Below the pieces are notes generated by a model. That model did no database searches. It was not told the DNA's origin and saw only the letters and a list, made by a program, of their open reading frames with translations. The translations under genes were made by a program, and so were the position numbers. Below, piece after piece: positions 1 through 8,302 of a stretch of 64,000 bases of DNA. The first letter of the stretch is position 1, and each line of letters begins with the position of its first letter. Origin of the DNA: Arthrobacter_D sp015752045 (GTDB taxonomy: Bacteria; Actinomycetota; Actinomycetes; Actinomycetales; Micrococcaceae); NCBI RefSeq assembly GCF_015752045.1, contig NZ_JADOUS010000003.1, positions 124,001-188,000 on the forward strand, written 5' to 3'.

Positions 1-775
1 CCTCGGCCCCGCTCTTGGCGAGCACGCCGAGATCCTCCATGACCACCGAGTTCTCCATGCCGTTGCCGTGTACGGCCCAGGGGTAGTCGAGCATCGCGGT
101 GGCGATCGTCGCCGCGCGCGCGTCCGCATGCTTGTCCGACGGCGCCTTCGCGATCTTCCCGATCCCGCGGGCGAGGCCGGTCAGCGACACGGCGGCGACG
201 GGTGCGCCGCACCCGTCCACGCCCCAGGCCGACACGGACTCCTCCGTGTACTCCTCGATGACGGAGGCCACGGACCGCTGCAGCGGGTGGGTGGGGTCGA
301 GATAGGTGTCGGTGTCCCAGCCGTTCTCCGTGCACGCCCACAGGAAGGCCGCGTGCTTGCCGGAGCAGTTGAAGGCGATGCGCTGCTTGCCCTTGCCGCT
401 GCGGACGAGCTCGTTGCGGGCCTCCTCGTCCTGCGGCCAGTCCTCGGGGCACTGCAGGTGGTCCTCGGTGACCCCGGCGGCGTCGAGCATGGTCCGGACC
501 ACGGCCATGTGCTCCTTGCTGGCCACGTGGCTGGCCGCTGCGAGGGCCACCTGCGGTCCACGCAGCGGCACCCCCGCCTTCATGCTGGCCAGGGCCTGGA
601 ACGGCTTGAGCGTGGACCGCGGGAAGATCGGGCTCGTGATGTCCCCGAGTCCGGTCACCACGGAGCCGTCGGCGGCGAGGACGACGGCGGCACCGACGTG
701 GCGGGACTCGATGAAACCGTTGCGTTCGAGGACGGCGAAGTCCACGGCGTCAGCCGTAGTGAAAGTGGAGGGCAT
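1..775 (-). CDS. Asparaginase II-family protein, C-terminus beyond window edge
   Basis: The reading frame opens with ATG at 775 on the minus strand and stays open to base 1, giving about 258 residues without a stop, so the C-terminal part is missing. The N-terminus reads MPSTFTTADAVDF. Family-typical stretches follow: RSTLKPFQALA, ASHVASKEHMAVVR, a conserved CSGKHAAFL block, WGVDGCGAP near residue 190 and WAVHGNGMEN. These match the bacterial asparaginase II family (PF06089 as I recall it), which is unrelated to type I/II E. coli L-asparaginase folds. The inferred reaction is hydrolysis of L-asparagine to aspartate and ammonia in the cytosol, since no signal peptide is visible. The substrate of individual members is poorly fixed, so the precise activity is an inference. 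The downstream neighbour on the same strand is outside the window. Confidence 0.85.
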   Translation of the reverse strand, partial: MPSTFTTADAVDFAVLERNGFIESRHVGAAVVLAADGSVVTGLGDITSPIFPRSTLKPFQALASMKAGVPLRGPQVALAAASHVASKEHMAVVRTMLDAAGVTEDHLQCPEDWPQDEEARNELVRSGKGKQRIAFNCSGKHAAFLWACTENGWDTDTYLDPTHPLQRSVASVIEEYTEESVSAWGVDGCGAPVAAVSLTGLARGIGKIAKAPSDKHADARAATIATAMLDYPWAVHGNGMENSVVMEDLGVLAKSGAE

Positions 776-895
776 GGTCCCAGTATTCCTTATCTGCTGC
801 GCTGACCCAGGGCAATTCTCCGCCGGCGCCACTACGCCCACCCGAGAGGACGGTCATCCGGTGGGCGCAGGTCCCGGGAGCGGCGGGGCGGGCGG

Positions 896-2578
896 CTACT
901 TCACCGTGAACTGCACCGACTGCCAGCCCGACGCACCGTTCGGGACGGTGTCCGCGCGCTCGTCGGTCTGGAGCCCGTCGACGGCGTCCGTGGCCCTCGC
1001 CCGGACCGTGTGCAGCCCGGGCTCCAGCGAGATCTCGTGCGACCACTGGCGCCAGGTGTCCACGGAGGCCTCGGCGGCGAGGGTCACGGCCTCCCAGTCG
1101 CCGCCGTCGATCGAGACCTCGACCGCGGTGATGCCGCGCTGCTGGGACCAGGCGACGCCGCCGAGCATGACGCTGCCGCCGTCGACCTGCGCGAAGGACT
1201 TGGGGACCTCGACGCGCGCCATCGTCTTGATGGGGCCCATCTCGGACCAGCCGCGGTCCGTCCAGTACGCCGTGCTGTCGGCGAAGCGCGTGACCTCGAG
1301 GTCCACGACCCACTTCGTCGCCGAGACGTACCCGTAGAGGCCGGGGACCACCATGCGGACCGGGAACCCGTGCTCCACCGGCAGGGGCTCGCCGTTCATG
1401 GCGACGGCGAGGATGGCGTCGCGGTCGTCCTGCAGGACGGGCAGGGGAGTGGAGGCGCTGAAGCCGTCCGAACTCGTGGACAGGACCATGTCCGCGCCGT
1501 CGAGGGGCCTGGCCCGCGCGAGGACGTCGCGCAGCGGGTAGCCGAGCCACTTCGCGGTCCCGGCCAGGTATCCGCCCACGGGGTTGGAGACGCAGGTGAG
1601 GGTGATGTGGCGTTCGATGAGGTCGGCGTCCAGAAGGTCCTGGAAGGTGAGTTCGAACTCCTCCTCCACCATGCCGTGGACGCGGAGCACCCAGTCGTCC
1701 GTGGTGAGCTGGGGGACGCTGAGCGCCGTGTCGATCCGGTAGAAGTCTCCGTTCGGGGTGACGAAGGGGGTCACGCCCGCCACGGGCGACTGGACTCCCG
1801 CGGGCAGCGGCGGCGCCGGACTGGCCGGAGCGGGGAACTGCAGGCTGTCGCGGACCGCGGCGACGTTGTTGCGCGCTCCCGCCAGGACGCGGCCACCACC
1901 GGCGGCCGCGGCAGCAACGACGGCGGTCACGCCCGCGGCGGCGAAGAAGCCGCGCCGCGACGTCGTTCCGGAGCTCGTCGGCCCGGCATGCCCGGTCGCG
2001 GGTGCGGTCGCTGTCGCGACGGACCCGGTGCGGGCGCCGTCGTTCCCGGCGGCCTCCGTGATGGTCACTTCCGTCCCGCCCGCGGCATCCGCAGGCGCGG
2101 GACCGTCAAAGGAAGGAGCGACGGCGGCGTGCCGCAGGCGGGCGACCAGCCAGCGCAGCGCCAGCAGCCCTGCGGCGGTGCCGACGACGGTCGGGATGGC
2201 ATCCGGCAGGGAGGCGCCGGCCCGGGTGAGGACGCAGGCCAGGATGACGGCCCCCATGAACAGCACCCCCACGACGCCGAGCGCCCACCGACGGAACGCC
2301 ACGATGCCGAGGGCGCCGGCCAGCAGCGTGATCGTGATGCCCATCCCGACGAGCAGGGCCAGCTTGTCGTTGGTGCCGAACGTCGCAATGGCGAAGTCCT
2401 TCATCCACGGCGGGGTGAAGTCGATGAACGTGGAGCCCATGGCGATGACGGGGGTGGCGCTCGCCCGGAAGAAGGCCCCGGCGAGTTCGGCGACGCCGAG
2501 CACCACGCCGGCGGCGATGATGCCGGCGAGCGCGGCGAGCAGGGGAAGGCCGCGGCGGGACGTCGAGAGGTTGCTCAT
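896..2578 (-). CDS. Membrane-anchored sulfite oxidase-like molybdopterin oxidoreductase
   Basis: 560 residues from ATG 2578; a longer frame exists upstream but MSNLSTSRRG is the natural start. Residues about 10-145 hold four hydrophobic segments. A linker containing SRRGFF follows (about 208-212, twin-arginine-like), then a fifth hydrophobic stretch and the molybdopterin domain from about 275. Cys329 in LTCVSNPVGG is the expected molybdenum ligand, and GYVSATKWV is also family-typical. The C-terminal ~100 residues form an Ig-like Mo-co dimerisation domain (SIDGGDWEAV, VRARATDAVDG). The enzyme probably sits on the outer face of the membrane, fed by electrons through its own membrane domain or an external partner. 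The substrate is unknown; sulfite or another S/N-oxide are candidates. No cytochrome partner is adjacent. The gene is divergent from purD. Confidence 0.88.
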   Translation of the reverse strand: MSNLSTSRRGLPLLAALAGIIAAGVVLGVAELAGAFFRASATPVIAMGSTFIDFTPPWMKDFAIATFGTNDKLALLVGMGITITLLAGALGIVAFRRWALGVVGVLFMGAVILACVLTRAGASLPDAIPTVVGTAAGLLALRWLVARLRHAAVAPSFDGPAPADAAGGTEVTITEAAGNDGARTGSVATATAPATGHAGPTSSGTTSRRGFFAAAGVTAVVAAAAAGGGRVLAGARNNVAAVRDSLQFPAPASPAPPLPAGVQSPVAGVTPFVTPNGDFYRIDTALSVPQLTTDDWVLRVHGMVEEEFELTFQDLLDADLIERHITLTCVSNPVGGYLAGTAKWLGYPLRDVLARARPLDGADMVLSTSSDGFSASTPLPVLQDDRDAILAVAMNGEPLPVEHGFPVRMVVPGLYGYVSATKWVVDLEVTRFADSTAYWTDRGWSEMGPIKTMARVEVPKSFAQVDGGSVMLGGVAWSQQRGITAVEVSIDGGDWEAVTLAAEASVDTWRQWSHEISLEPGLHTVRARATDAVDGLQTDERADTVPNGASGWQSVQFTVK

Positions 2579-2669
2579 GGGAAGTATTCGGAGAGGCCTG
2601 CGGGCCGTATGGGTCGAGCAGGTCGCCGTAACAGGCGCCGATCCTGTGTCGGGTGGGAAGCCCCTCAAG

Positions 2670-2684
2670 TACGCTGTCTAACTG
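2670..2684 (+). promoter_or_regulatory. -10 element for a probably leaderless purD
   Basis: TACGCT at 2670-2675 fits the actinobacterial TANNNT -10. Only eight bases separate it from the GTG at 2684, so transcription would start at or within a base or two of the start codon. No Shine-Dalgarno sequence precedes the GTG. A convincing -35 is not seen. Confidence 0.5.
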
Positions 2685-3976
2685 TGAAGGTTCTTGTACT
2701 GGGCCCCGGAGGCCGCGAGCACGCCATCGTCCGGGCCTTGTTGGCCGACCCCTTCGTCCGGGAGGTGCATGCGGCCCCCGGCAACGCCGGAATCGCCGAG
2801 GACGTGCCCACCCACGACGTCGACGCGAGCGATCCCGCCGTCGTCGTCGGGCTCGCCCGCCGGCTCGGCTCCGGCCTCGTGGTGATCGGACCCGAGGCCC
2901 CGCTCGCCGCCGGCGTCGCGGACGCCCTGCTCGAGGCCGGGATCCCCGTCTTCGGACCGACGCGGGCCGCTGCGCAGCTCGAGGCCTCCAAGGCCTTCGC
3001 CAAGCAGGTCATGGCCGCAGCCGGCGTGCCGACCGCGATGGCCCGCGTCGCCGCCACGGACGAGGAGGCCGGCGAAGCGCTCTGCTCCTTCGGTGCGCCC
3101 TATGTGGTGAAGGACGACGGGCTCGCCGCCGGCAAGGGGGTCGTCGTCACGGACGATCTCGCCGTGGCCCGTGCCCATGCGTCGGCGTGCTTCGCGGCGG
3201 GAGGCACCGTGGTCATCGAGGAGTACCTCGACGGACCCGAGGTCTCGGTGTTCGTGCTCTCCGACGGCCGCACCGTGGTCCCGCTGGCACCCGCACAGGA
3301 CTTCAAGCGCATCCACGACGGCGACCAGGGCCCCAACACGGGCGGCATGGGCGCCTACTCGCCGCTCGAGTGGGTGCCGGCCGGCCTCGTGGACGAGGTC
3401 ATCACGCGGGTGGCGCAGCCCGTGATCGACGAGATGGCGCACCGCGGCACGCCCTTCGCCGGCGTCCTCTACGTCGGCCTGGCGCTGACGTCCCGCGGCA
3501 TGCGCGTCATCGAGTTCAACGCACGCTTCGGGGACCCGGAGACGCAGGCCGTCCTCGCACGCCTGACCACTCCGCTCGGCGGGGTGCTCCTCGCCGCCGC
3601 GAAGGGCACCCTCGACCAGATCGACCCGCTCAACTGGTCGCCCGAGACCGCCGTCGCCGTCGTGCTCGCCTCCGAGAACTATCCCGACGCCCCGGTGACG
3701 GGCCGGCGCGTGCGCGGGCTGAAGAAGGCAGCACAGGTGGAGCGCGCGCACGTCCTGCACGCCGGCACCGCGCTGCGGAACGGCAAGGTGGTGAGCTCCG
3801 GCGGCCGGGTGCTGGCCGTCGTCGGGGTCGGGGACTCGCTGGCGGAGGCACGGACCACCGCCTACGAGAGCCTGGGCCGGATCGACCTCGCGGGCGGGCA
3901 GTTCCGCACGGACATCGCCCTCAAGGCCTCCCGATCGGAGATCGCGGTCACGGGCCCCGCGACGGCCACGGCATGA
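2684..3976 (+). CDS. purD: Phosphoribosylamine--glycine ligase (GAR synthetase)
   Basis: 430 residues from GTG 2684. It catalyses the second step of de novo purine synthesis: ATP-dependent ligation of glycine to phosphoribosylamine. The N-terminal signature VLVLGPGGREHAI, the ATP-grasp region with KDDGLAAGKGVVV and EEYLDGPEVSVF, and NTGGMGAYSP plus EFNARFGDPETQ are all present at the expected spacing, and length matches the family (about 420-430). The GTG start is fixed by homology at the KVLVLG strand and by a -10 box nine bases upstream. The stop overlaps the purC ATG (ATGA), so the two purine genes are translationally coupled. Cytosolic enzyme. Confidence 0.97.
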   Translation: MKVLVLGPGGREHAIVRALLADPFVREVHAAPGNAGIAEDVPTHDVDASDPAVVVGLARRLGSGLVVIGPEAPLAAGVADALLEAGIPVFGPTRAAAQLEASKAFAKQVMAAAGVPTAMARVAATDEEAGEALCSFGAPYVVKDDGLAAGKGVVVTDDLAVARAHASACFAAGGTVVIEEYLDGPEVSVFVLSDGRTVVPLAPAQDFKRIHDGDQGPNTGGMGAYSPLEWVPAGLVDEVITRVAQPVIDEMAHRGTPFAGVLYVGLALTSRGMRVIEFNARFGDPETQAVLARLTTPLGGVLLAAAKGTLDQIDPLNWSPETAVAVVLASENYPDAPVTGRRVRGLKKAAQVERAHVLHAGTALRNGKVVSSGGRVLAVVGVGDSLAEARTTAYESLGRIDLAGGQFRTDIALKASRSEIAVTGPATATA

Positions 3977-4872
3977 GCACCTTCGCACCGGAGCACCCCG
4001 ACCTGCCGGGCTGGCGACACGTCTATTCGGGCAAGGTCCGCGACCTGTACGAGCCGGAGGACGGGCGCGACGACGTCGTGCTCGTGGTGGCGAGCGACCG
4101 CATCAGCGCCTACGACCACGTCCTGGCCACCGAGATCCCCGACAAGGGGCGCGTGCTCACGCAGCTCAGCCTCTGGTGGTTCGAGCGCCTCACCGGCATC
4201 CCGAACCACGTGATCGCCTCCGACGCCGCCGGTGGCGTCCCCGCCGCCGTCGAGGGCCGGGCGATGATCTGCCGCAGGCTCGTCATGTACCCGATCGAGT
4301 GCATCGCCCGCGGCTACCTGACCGGGAGCGGGCTGCTGGAATACCGGCGGTCCCGGACCGTCTGCTCCCTGCCCCTGCCCGAGGGCCTCATGGACGGCTC
4401 CCGGCTCCAGCCGGCCCTCTTCACGCCGTCCGCGAAGGCCGAGGTGGGCGAGCACGACGAGAACATCACCTACGACGCCGTCGTCATGACGGTGGGCGAC
4501 GACACCGCGGCCCAGCTGCGGTCCCTCACCCTCGACATCTACACCGCGGCGGAGGCGATCGCCCGGGAGCGCGGCATCATCCTCGCCGACACGAAGGTGG
4601 AGTTCGGCCTCGATCCGTACACCGGCCTCATCACCCTCGGCGACGAGGTGCTGACGCCGGACTCCTCACGCTTCTGGGATGCCGCGCTCTACGCGCCCGG
4701 ACAGGCACAGCCCTCCTTCGACAAGCAGTTCGTCCGCGACTGGCTGACGTCCGACGCCTCCGGCTGGGACCGGGAGTCGGACCCCCCGGCGCTGCCCGCC
4801 GACGTCGTCGAGCGCACGCGCGCCCGCTACGTCGAGGCCTACGAGCGCCTGACGGGCCGCACCTTCGCCTGA
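3973..4872 (+). CDS. purC: SAICAR synthetase
   Basis: 299 residues. It joins CAIR with aspartate using ATP, the eighth step of IMP synthesis. Signatures: YSGKVRDLYE near the N-terminus, SDRISAYDHVL (nucleotide binding), PIECIARGYLTGSG and ILADTKVEFGL, all in family order. The ATG overlaps the purD stop by four bases, forming a two-gene purDC operon. Length and architecture match the long actinobacterial and yeast-like PurC type (about 300 residues) rather than the ~240-residue enterobacterial form. Cytosolic. Nothing is missing in the substrate or ATP motifs. Confidence 0.97.
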   Translation: MSTFAPEHPDLPGWRHVYSGKVRDLYEPEDGRDDVVLVVASDRISAYDHVLATEIPDKGRVLTQLSLWWFERLTGIPNHVIASDAAGGVPAAVEGRAMICRRLVMYPIECIARGYLTGSGLLEYRRSRTVCSLPLPEGLMDGSRLQPALFTPSAKAEVGEHDENITYDAVVMTVGDDTAAQLRSLTLDIYTAAEAIARERGIILADTKVEFGLDPYTGLITLGDEVLTPDSSRFWDAALYAPGQAQPSFDKQFVRDWLTSDASGWDRESDPPALPADVVERTRARYVEAYERLTGRTFA

Positions 4873-5215
4873 GGCCCGTGCCGGTCGAACGGCCGTCGGT
4901 CCAGGTTCCACGGGTCGGGCTGCTCCTGCGGCGGGTCGCGACGGGACACGCCCGGCCGGCCGCGAAGGCCGTGCGCGACGACCACCGAGGCGGCCCCCGT
5001 CACCTGCAGCCCGACCGGCGCCACGCCGAGGCGCGGGGACGATGCCCGCGGGCGGATCGTTGTCGTCTCGGTCCGGCCTGCAGCCCCGCCGGCCGACCGG
5101 GCTTTTTCCGACCCGGATTTTCCGACCCGGCATTCTGCCGACCAGCATTCCTTTCGACACAGCGCCGTGCGGATCCTTAGGGCGACGAGCGGCGCCGAAC
5201 CCATCGAGGAGCACA
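4873..5215 (+). other. 343-bp intergenic region between purC and a secreted protein gene
   Basis: No gene is supported here. The first part is extremely GC-rich. Toward its end lies a short direct repeat (5104-5130) in a locally T-rich patch that may belong to the promoter of the gene at 5216. A Shine-Dalgarno GAGGA at 5206-5210 serves the GTG at 5216. No convincing terminator follows purC. Confidence 0.5.
5104..5130 (+). repeat. Tandem direct repeat of a 13-mer, 14-bp period
   Basis: TTTTCCGACCCGG occurs at 5104-5116 and again at 5118-5130, separated by a single A. It lies about 85-110 bases before the start codon at 5216. It may be a regulator site or a simple slippage duplication. Confidence 0.6.
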
Positions 5216-6205
5216 GTGAACAGCACCCAGCACACCCCGCGCCGCTCGACCGCCACCCGCCACACGACCCGGGCGGCCCTCGTTCTCGCCGTGACCGCCG
5301 TCCTGCTGCCGGCGGCAGGCGCCGTGGCCGCACCACCGACGTCCTCCCTCCCGGCGTCGGTGTCCTCCCACCGGCAGCAGGACATCAGTATCCCGCTCCC
5401 CGGCGCATCCTCCGCCGAGGGTATCGCCAAGGGCAAGGGCTCCACCTTCTATGCAGGAGACCTCGGCCGCGGGGACGTCTTCCGCGGCGACCTCCGGAAG
5501 GGGACGGCCGAACTCTTCATCGACGCACCCGACGGCAGGGCCGCCGTCGGCCTCAAGGCCGACGTCCGGAACGACCTGCTGTTCGTCGCCGGCGGAGGCA
5601 CGGGCCAGGCGTACGTCTACGACACCGACACGGGCGCCGCGGTGGCGGATTTCCAGCTCGCCACGGGCGATGCGTTCATCAACGACGTCACGCTCACGCG
5701 GGACGGCGCCTACTTCACCAACTCCCGGTCCGCAGAGCTGTACTTCGTCCCCGTCGGCCACGACGGCGAGCTCGGGGACCCCGAGACGATCGCCCTGTCC
5801 GGCCCGGCAGCAGCCGTGACGCCGGGCTTCAACCTCAACGGCATCACCTCGGTGGACCGCGGCAGGACGCTGATCGTGGCGCATTCGGCGAACCAGGCGA
5901 TCTACACCGTGGACCCGGAGACCGGCGTCAGCGCGGACATCGCGACGGGCGCGCTGCCGAACGTGGACGGCATCCTCGCCAAGGGGGACACCGTCTACGC
6001 CGTCCAGAACAGGATCAACCAGGTCAGCCGGATCGACCTGTCGAAGGACCTGACCCGCGGCGAGGTCGAGGACGTCATCACGAGCCCGCTGTTCAACGTG
6101 CCGACGACGGTGGCACTGTTCGGCGACACGCTCGCACTCGCGAACGCCAAGTTCGGCGTCGTCGATCCCGGCGGGTACGAGGTGGTGACCGTCTCCGCGC
6201 GCTGA
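5216..6205 (+). CDS. Secreted SMP-30/beta-propeller-like protein
   Basis: 329 residues from GTG 5216, preceded by GAGGA with a five-base spacing. The N-terminus is a classical Sec signal peptide: an Arg-rich start, a hydrophobic core (AALVLAVTAVLLPAAGAV) and cleavage near AVAAPP. The mature part has repeated beta-propeller blades typical of SMP-30/gluconolactonase-like proteins: GIAKGKGSTFYAGDLGRG, LKADVRNDLLFVAGG, FINDVTLTRDGAYFTNS, FNLNGI and ALPNVDGILAKGDTVYAV. The Asn/Asp pattern (NDVT, NGIT, VDGI) resembles the metal site of that family. Function is not known; an exported lactonase or a sugar or phenolic-binding propeller are possibilities. It stands alone, ending in a strong terminator. 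Confidence 0.75.
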   Translation: MNSTQHTPRRSTATRHTTRAALVLAVTAVLLPAAGAVAAPPTSSLPASVSSHRQQDISIPLPGASSAEGIAKGKGSTFYAGDLGRGDVFRGDLRKGTAELFIDAPDGRAAVGLKADVRNDLLFVAGGGTGQAYVYDTDTGAAVADFQLATGDAFINDVTLTRDGAYFTNSRSAELYFVPVGHDGELGDPETIALSGPAAAVTPGFNLNGITSVDRGRTLIVAHSANQAIYTVDPETGVSADIATGALPNVDGILAKGDTVYAVQNRINQVSRIDLSKDLTRGEVEDVITSPLFNVPTTVALFGDTLALANAKFGVVDPGGYEVVTVSAR

Positions 6206-6225
6206 CCGCGGGCCGGACATGGGAA

Positions 6226-6261
6226 AGGCCCGCCGGCTGCTGCCGGCGGGCCTCTTTCTTT
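6226..6261 (+). terminator. Rho-independent terminator
   Basis: A perfect 12-bp stem (6226-6237 with 6242-6253) with a TGCT loop is followed by a T-rich tail (CTTTCTTT). It ends the secreted-protein gene just before the convergent tRNA. Confidence 0.85.
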
Positions 6262-6263
6262 CA

Positions 6264-6341
<78 letters not shown>

Positions 6342-6439
6342 ATGCCGCTCCCGGGAGGCGGACCTCCCGAACAGCAACTGTCCAAGGATAGCGGAGGATC
6401 ACCGGCGAGGAAAACCGGCGCCGGCTCCGCCCTGCTGCG

Positions 6440-8302
6440 TCAGACCAGGGAGTCCTTCCATGCCGCGTGCAGTGTCGCGAAGCGCCCCGTACCGCCGATG
6501 AGCTCGGCGGGCGTCCCGTCCTCCACGACGCGGCCGTCGTGGACCACGAGCACGCGGTCGGCGATGGCCACGGTGGAGAGCCGGTGCGCGATGATCAGCG
6601 CGGTCCGGTTCCCGAGCAGCTTCTGCAGGCCCTCCTGCACCAGGCGTTCACTGGGGATGTCCAGGGACGACGTCGCCTCGTCGAGGATCAGGACCGCCGG
6701 ATCGGCGAGGAACGCGCGCGCGAAGCTGATGAGCTGCCGCTGCCCCGCCGAGACGCGCCCGCCGCGCTTGTTGACGTCCGTGTCGAAGCCCTCGGGCAGG
6801 TCCAGGATGAACCTTTCGGCGCCCACGGCCCGGGCGGCCGCGACGATCTCCTCGCGGCCGGCTTCGGGCTTGCCGAGGGCGATGTTGTCCGCCACGGAAC
6901 CGCTGAAGAGGAACGCCTCCTGCGTGACCATGACGACGGCGCGCCGGAGGTCGGCCGGCGCGAGATCGCGGAGGTCGACGTCGTCGAGCGTGAGACTGCC
7001 CTCGGACACGTCGTAGAACCGGGCGATCAGCTTGGCCAGCGTCGACTTGCCGGCACCGGTCTGGCCCACGAGGGCCACCGTCTGCCCGGCGTGGATGGTC
7101 AGGTCCAGCCGCGGCAGCACCACGGGTCCGTTCCCGTAGCGGAACTCGACGTCGTGGAACTCGACGGCGCCGCGCGGATCGGGGAGGGCGACCGGGTGCT
7201 TGGGGGGACGCACGGTGGGGACCTCCTCGAGCAGGCCGGAGACCTTCTCGAGCGCCGCGGCGGCGGACTGGAAGGAGTTGTAGAACATCGCCATCTGGTC
7301 CACGGGCTGGAAGAACCGCTTGCTGTAGAGCAGCAGGGCCAGCAGCGCCCCGACCTCGAGCGAGCCGCCGAGGACCCTGAACCCGCCGAAGACGAGGACG
7401 ACGGCGACGGTCACATTGCCGATCAGCACCAGTCCGGGCTGGAAGACGCCGTTCAGGTTGATGGAGCGGACCGTGACCAGCCGGTAGTCCTCCGCCAGCT
7501 CGTCGTACCGGGCGGCATTGACCTTCTCGCGGCGGAACGCCTTGACGGCGCGGATCCCGGTCATCGTCTCGATGAAGTGGACGATGAGTTTCGCCGACAC
7601 CACCCGGGACTCCCGGTAGGCGATCTGCGAGTGCTTCTGGTACCAGCGGGCGAGGAGGAACATGGGGACCGCGGCGGCCAGGATCAGCAGTCCCGTCCGC
7701 CAGTCGAGGGCGAAGATCGTGACGGCGGTGAACAGCATGAAAATGGCCCCGGACGCGAGGGAGCTCACGCCCGAATCGAGCAGCTCCCGCAGTGCCTCGA
7801 GGTCCGAGGTCTGGCGGGAGATGATGCGCCCGGAGGTGTACTTCTCGTGGAACTCGAGGCTGAGGCGCTGCGTGTGCCGGAAGACCCGCAGGCGCAGGTC
7901 CAGCAGCATGGCCTGGCTGAGCTGTGCCGTCGCCCGCACGTACCCCGCGGTCAGGACCGAGGCGAGGACGGCCGCCAGGAGGTAGGTGCCGCCGGCGACC
8001 CACAGCATGAGGGGATCACCCGCCATCAGGGCGGGCAGGGCGCGGTCGATGCCGAACGCGATGATCGCCGGTCCGGCCACGCGGGCCGCCTGCGAGATGA
8101 CGACCAGCAGGACGGTCCAGATGAACTGCCGGCGGTTGGGCCGGATCAGCGAGCCGAGGAGGCGGAAGGACCGGGCGCGGACGGATTTGCTCTGTGCCCG
8201 GTCGAGGAGGACGTCGTCCTCGTTGAGGACACCGGCGGAGGTGGCTCCCTGCCCCTCCCCGTCCTTCGGCGTCTCGCCGGGCGCTGTCGTGGCGCGGCTC
8301 AT
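6440..8302 (-). CDS. ABC exporter half-transporter with catalytically complete NBD
   Basis: 620 residues. Six transmembrane helices fill residues about 50-340, followed by a nucleotide-binding domain with Walker A GQTGAGKST, a non-canonical signature VSAGQRQ (normally LSGGQ) and Walker B LILDEATSSLD with the catalytic Glu. The ATG at 8302 overlaps the stop of the preceding half-transporter (8299-10122) by four bases, so the two are translationally coupled and surely form one heterodimer. Together the pair has one canonical and one degenerate ATP site (see findings). The substrate is unknown; such exporters move lipids, peptides or drugs. It lies in the cytoplasmic membrane. Confidence 0.93.
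   Translation of the reverse strand: MSRATTAPGETPKDGEGQGATSAGVLNEDDVLLDRAQSKSVRARSFRLLGSLIRPNRRQFIWTVLLVVISQAARVAGPAIIAFGIDRALPALMAGDPLMLWVAGGTYLLAAVLASVLTAGYVRATAQLSQAMLLDLRLRVFRHTQRLSLEFHEKYTSGRIISRQTSDLEALRELLDSGVSSLASGAIFMLFTAVTIFALDWRTGLLILAAAVPMFLLARWYQKHSQIAYRESRVVSAKLIVHFIETMTGIRAVKAFRREKVNAARYDELAEDYRLVTVRSINLNGVFQPGLVLIGNVTVAVVLVFGGFRVLGGSLEVGALLALLLYSKRFFQPVDQMAMFYNSFQSAAAALEKVSGLLEEVPTVRPPKHPVALPDPRGAVEFHDVEFRYGNGPVVLPRLDLTIHAGQTVALVGQTGAGKSTLAKLIARFYDVSEGSLTLDDVDLRDLAPADLRRAVVMVTQEAFLFSGSVADNIALGKPEAGREEIVAAARAVGAERFILDLPEGFDTDVNKRGGRVSAGQRQLISFARAFLADPAVLILDEATSSLDIPSERLVQEGLQKLLGNRTALIIAHRLSTVAIADRVLVVHDGRVVEDGTPAELIGGTGRFATLHAAWKDSLV

Noticed and set aside
1010..3976. Long antisense and upstream-extended open frames covering the molybdoenzyme gene and purD
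   Set aside because: Shadow of high-GC coding; composition is Arg/Gly-rich without domains and the true purD start is at 2684.
4839..5336. Minus-strand open frame over the purC-propeller gap (ending near 4839)
   Set aside because: A few natural-looking segments, but no ribosome site, no recognised family and heavy Arg/Pro/Gly bias; most likely chance.
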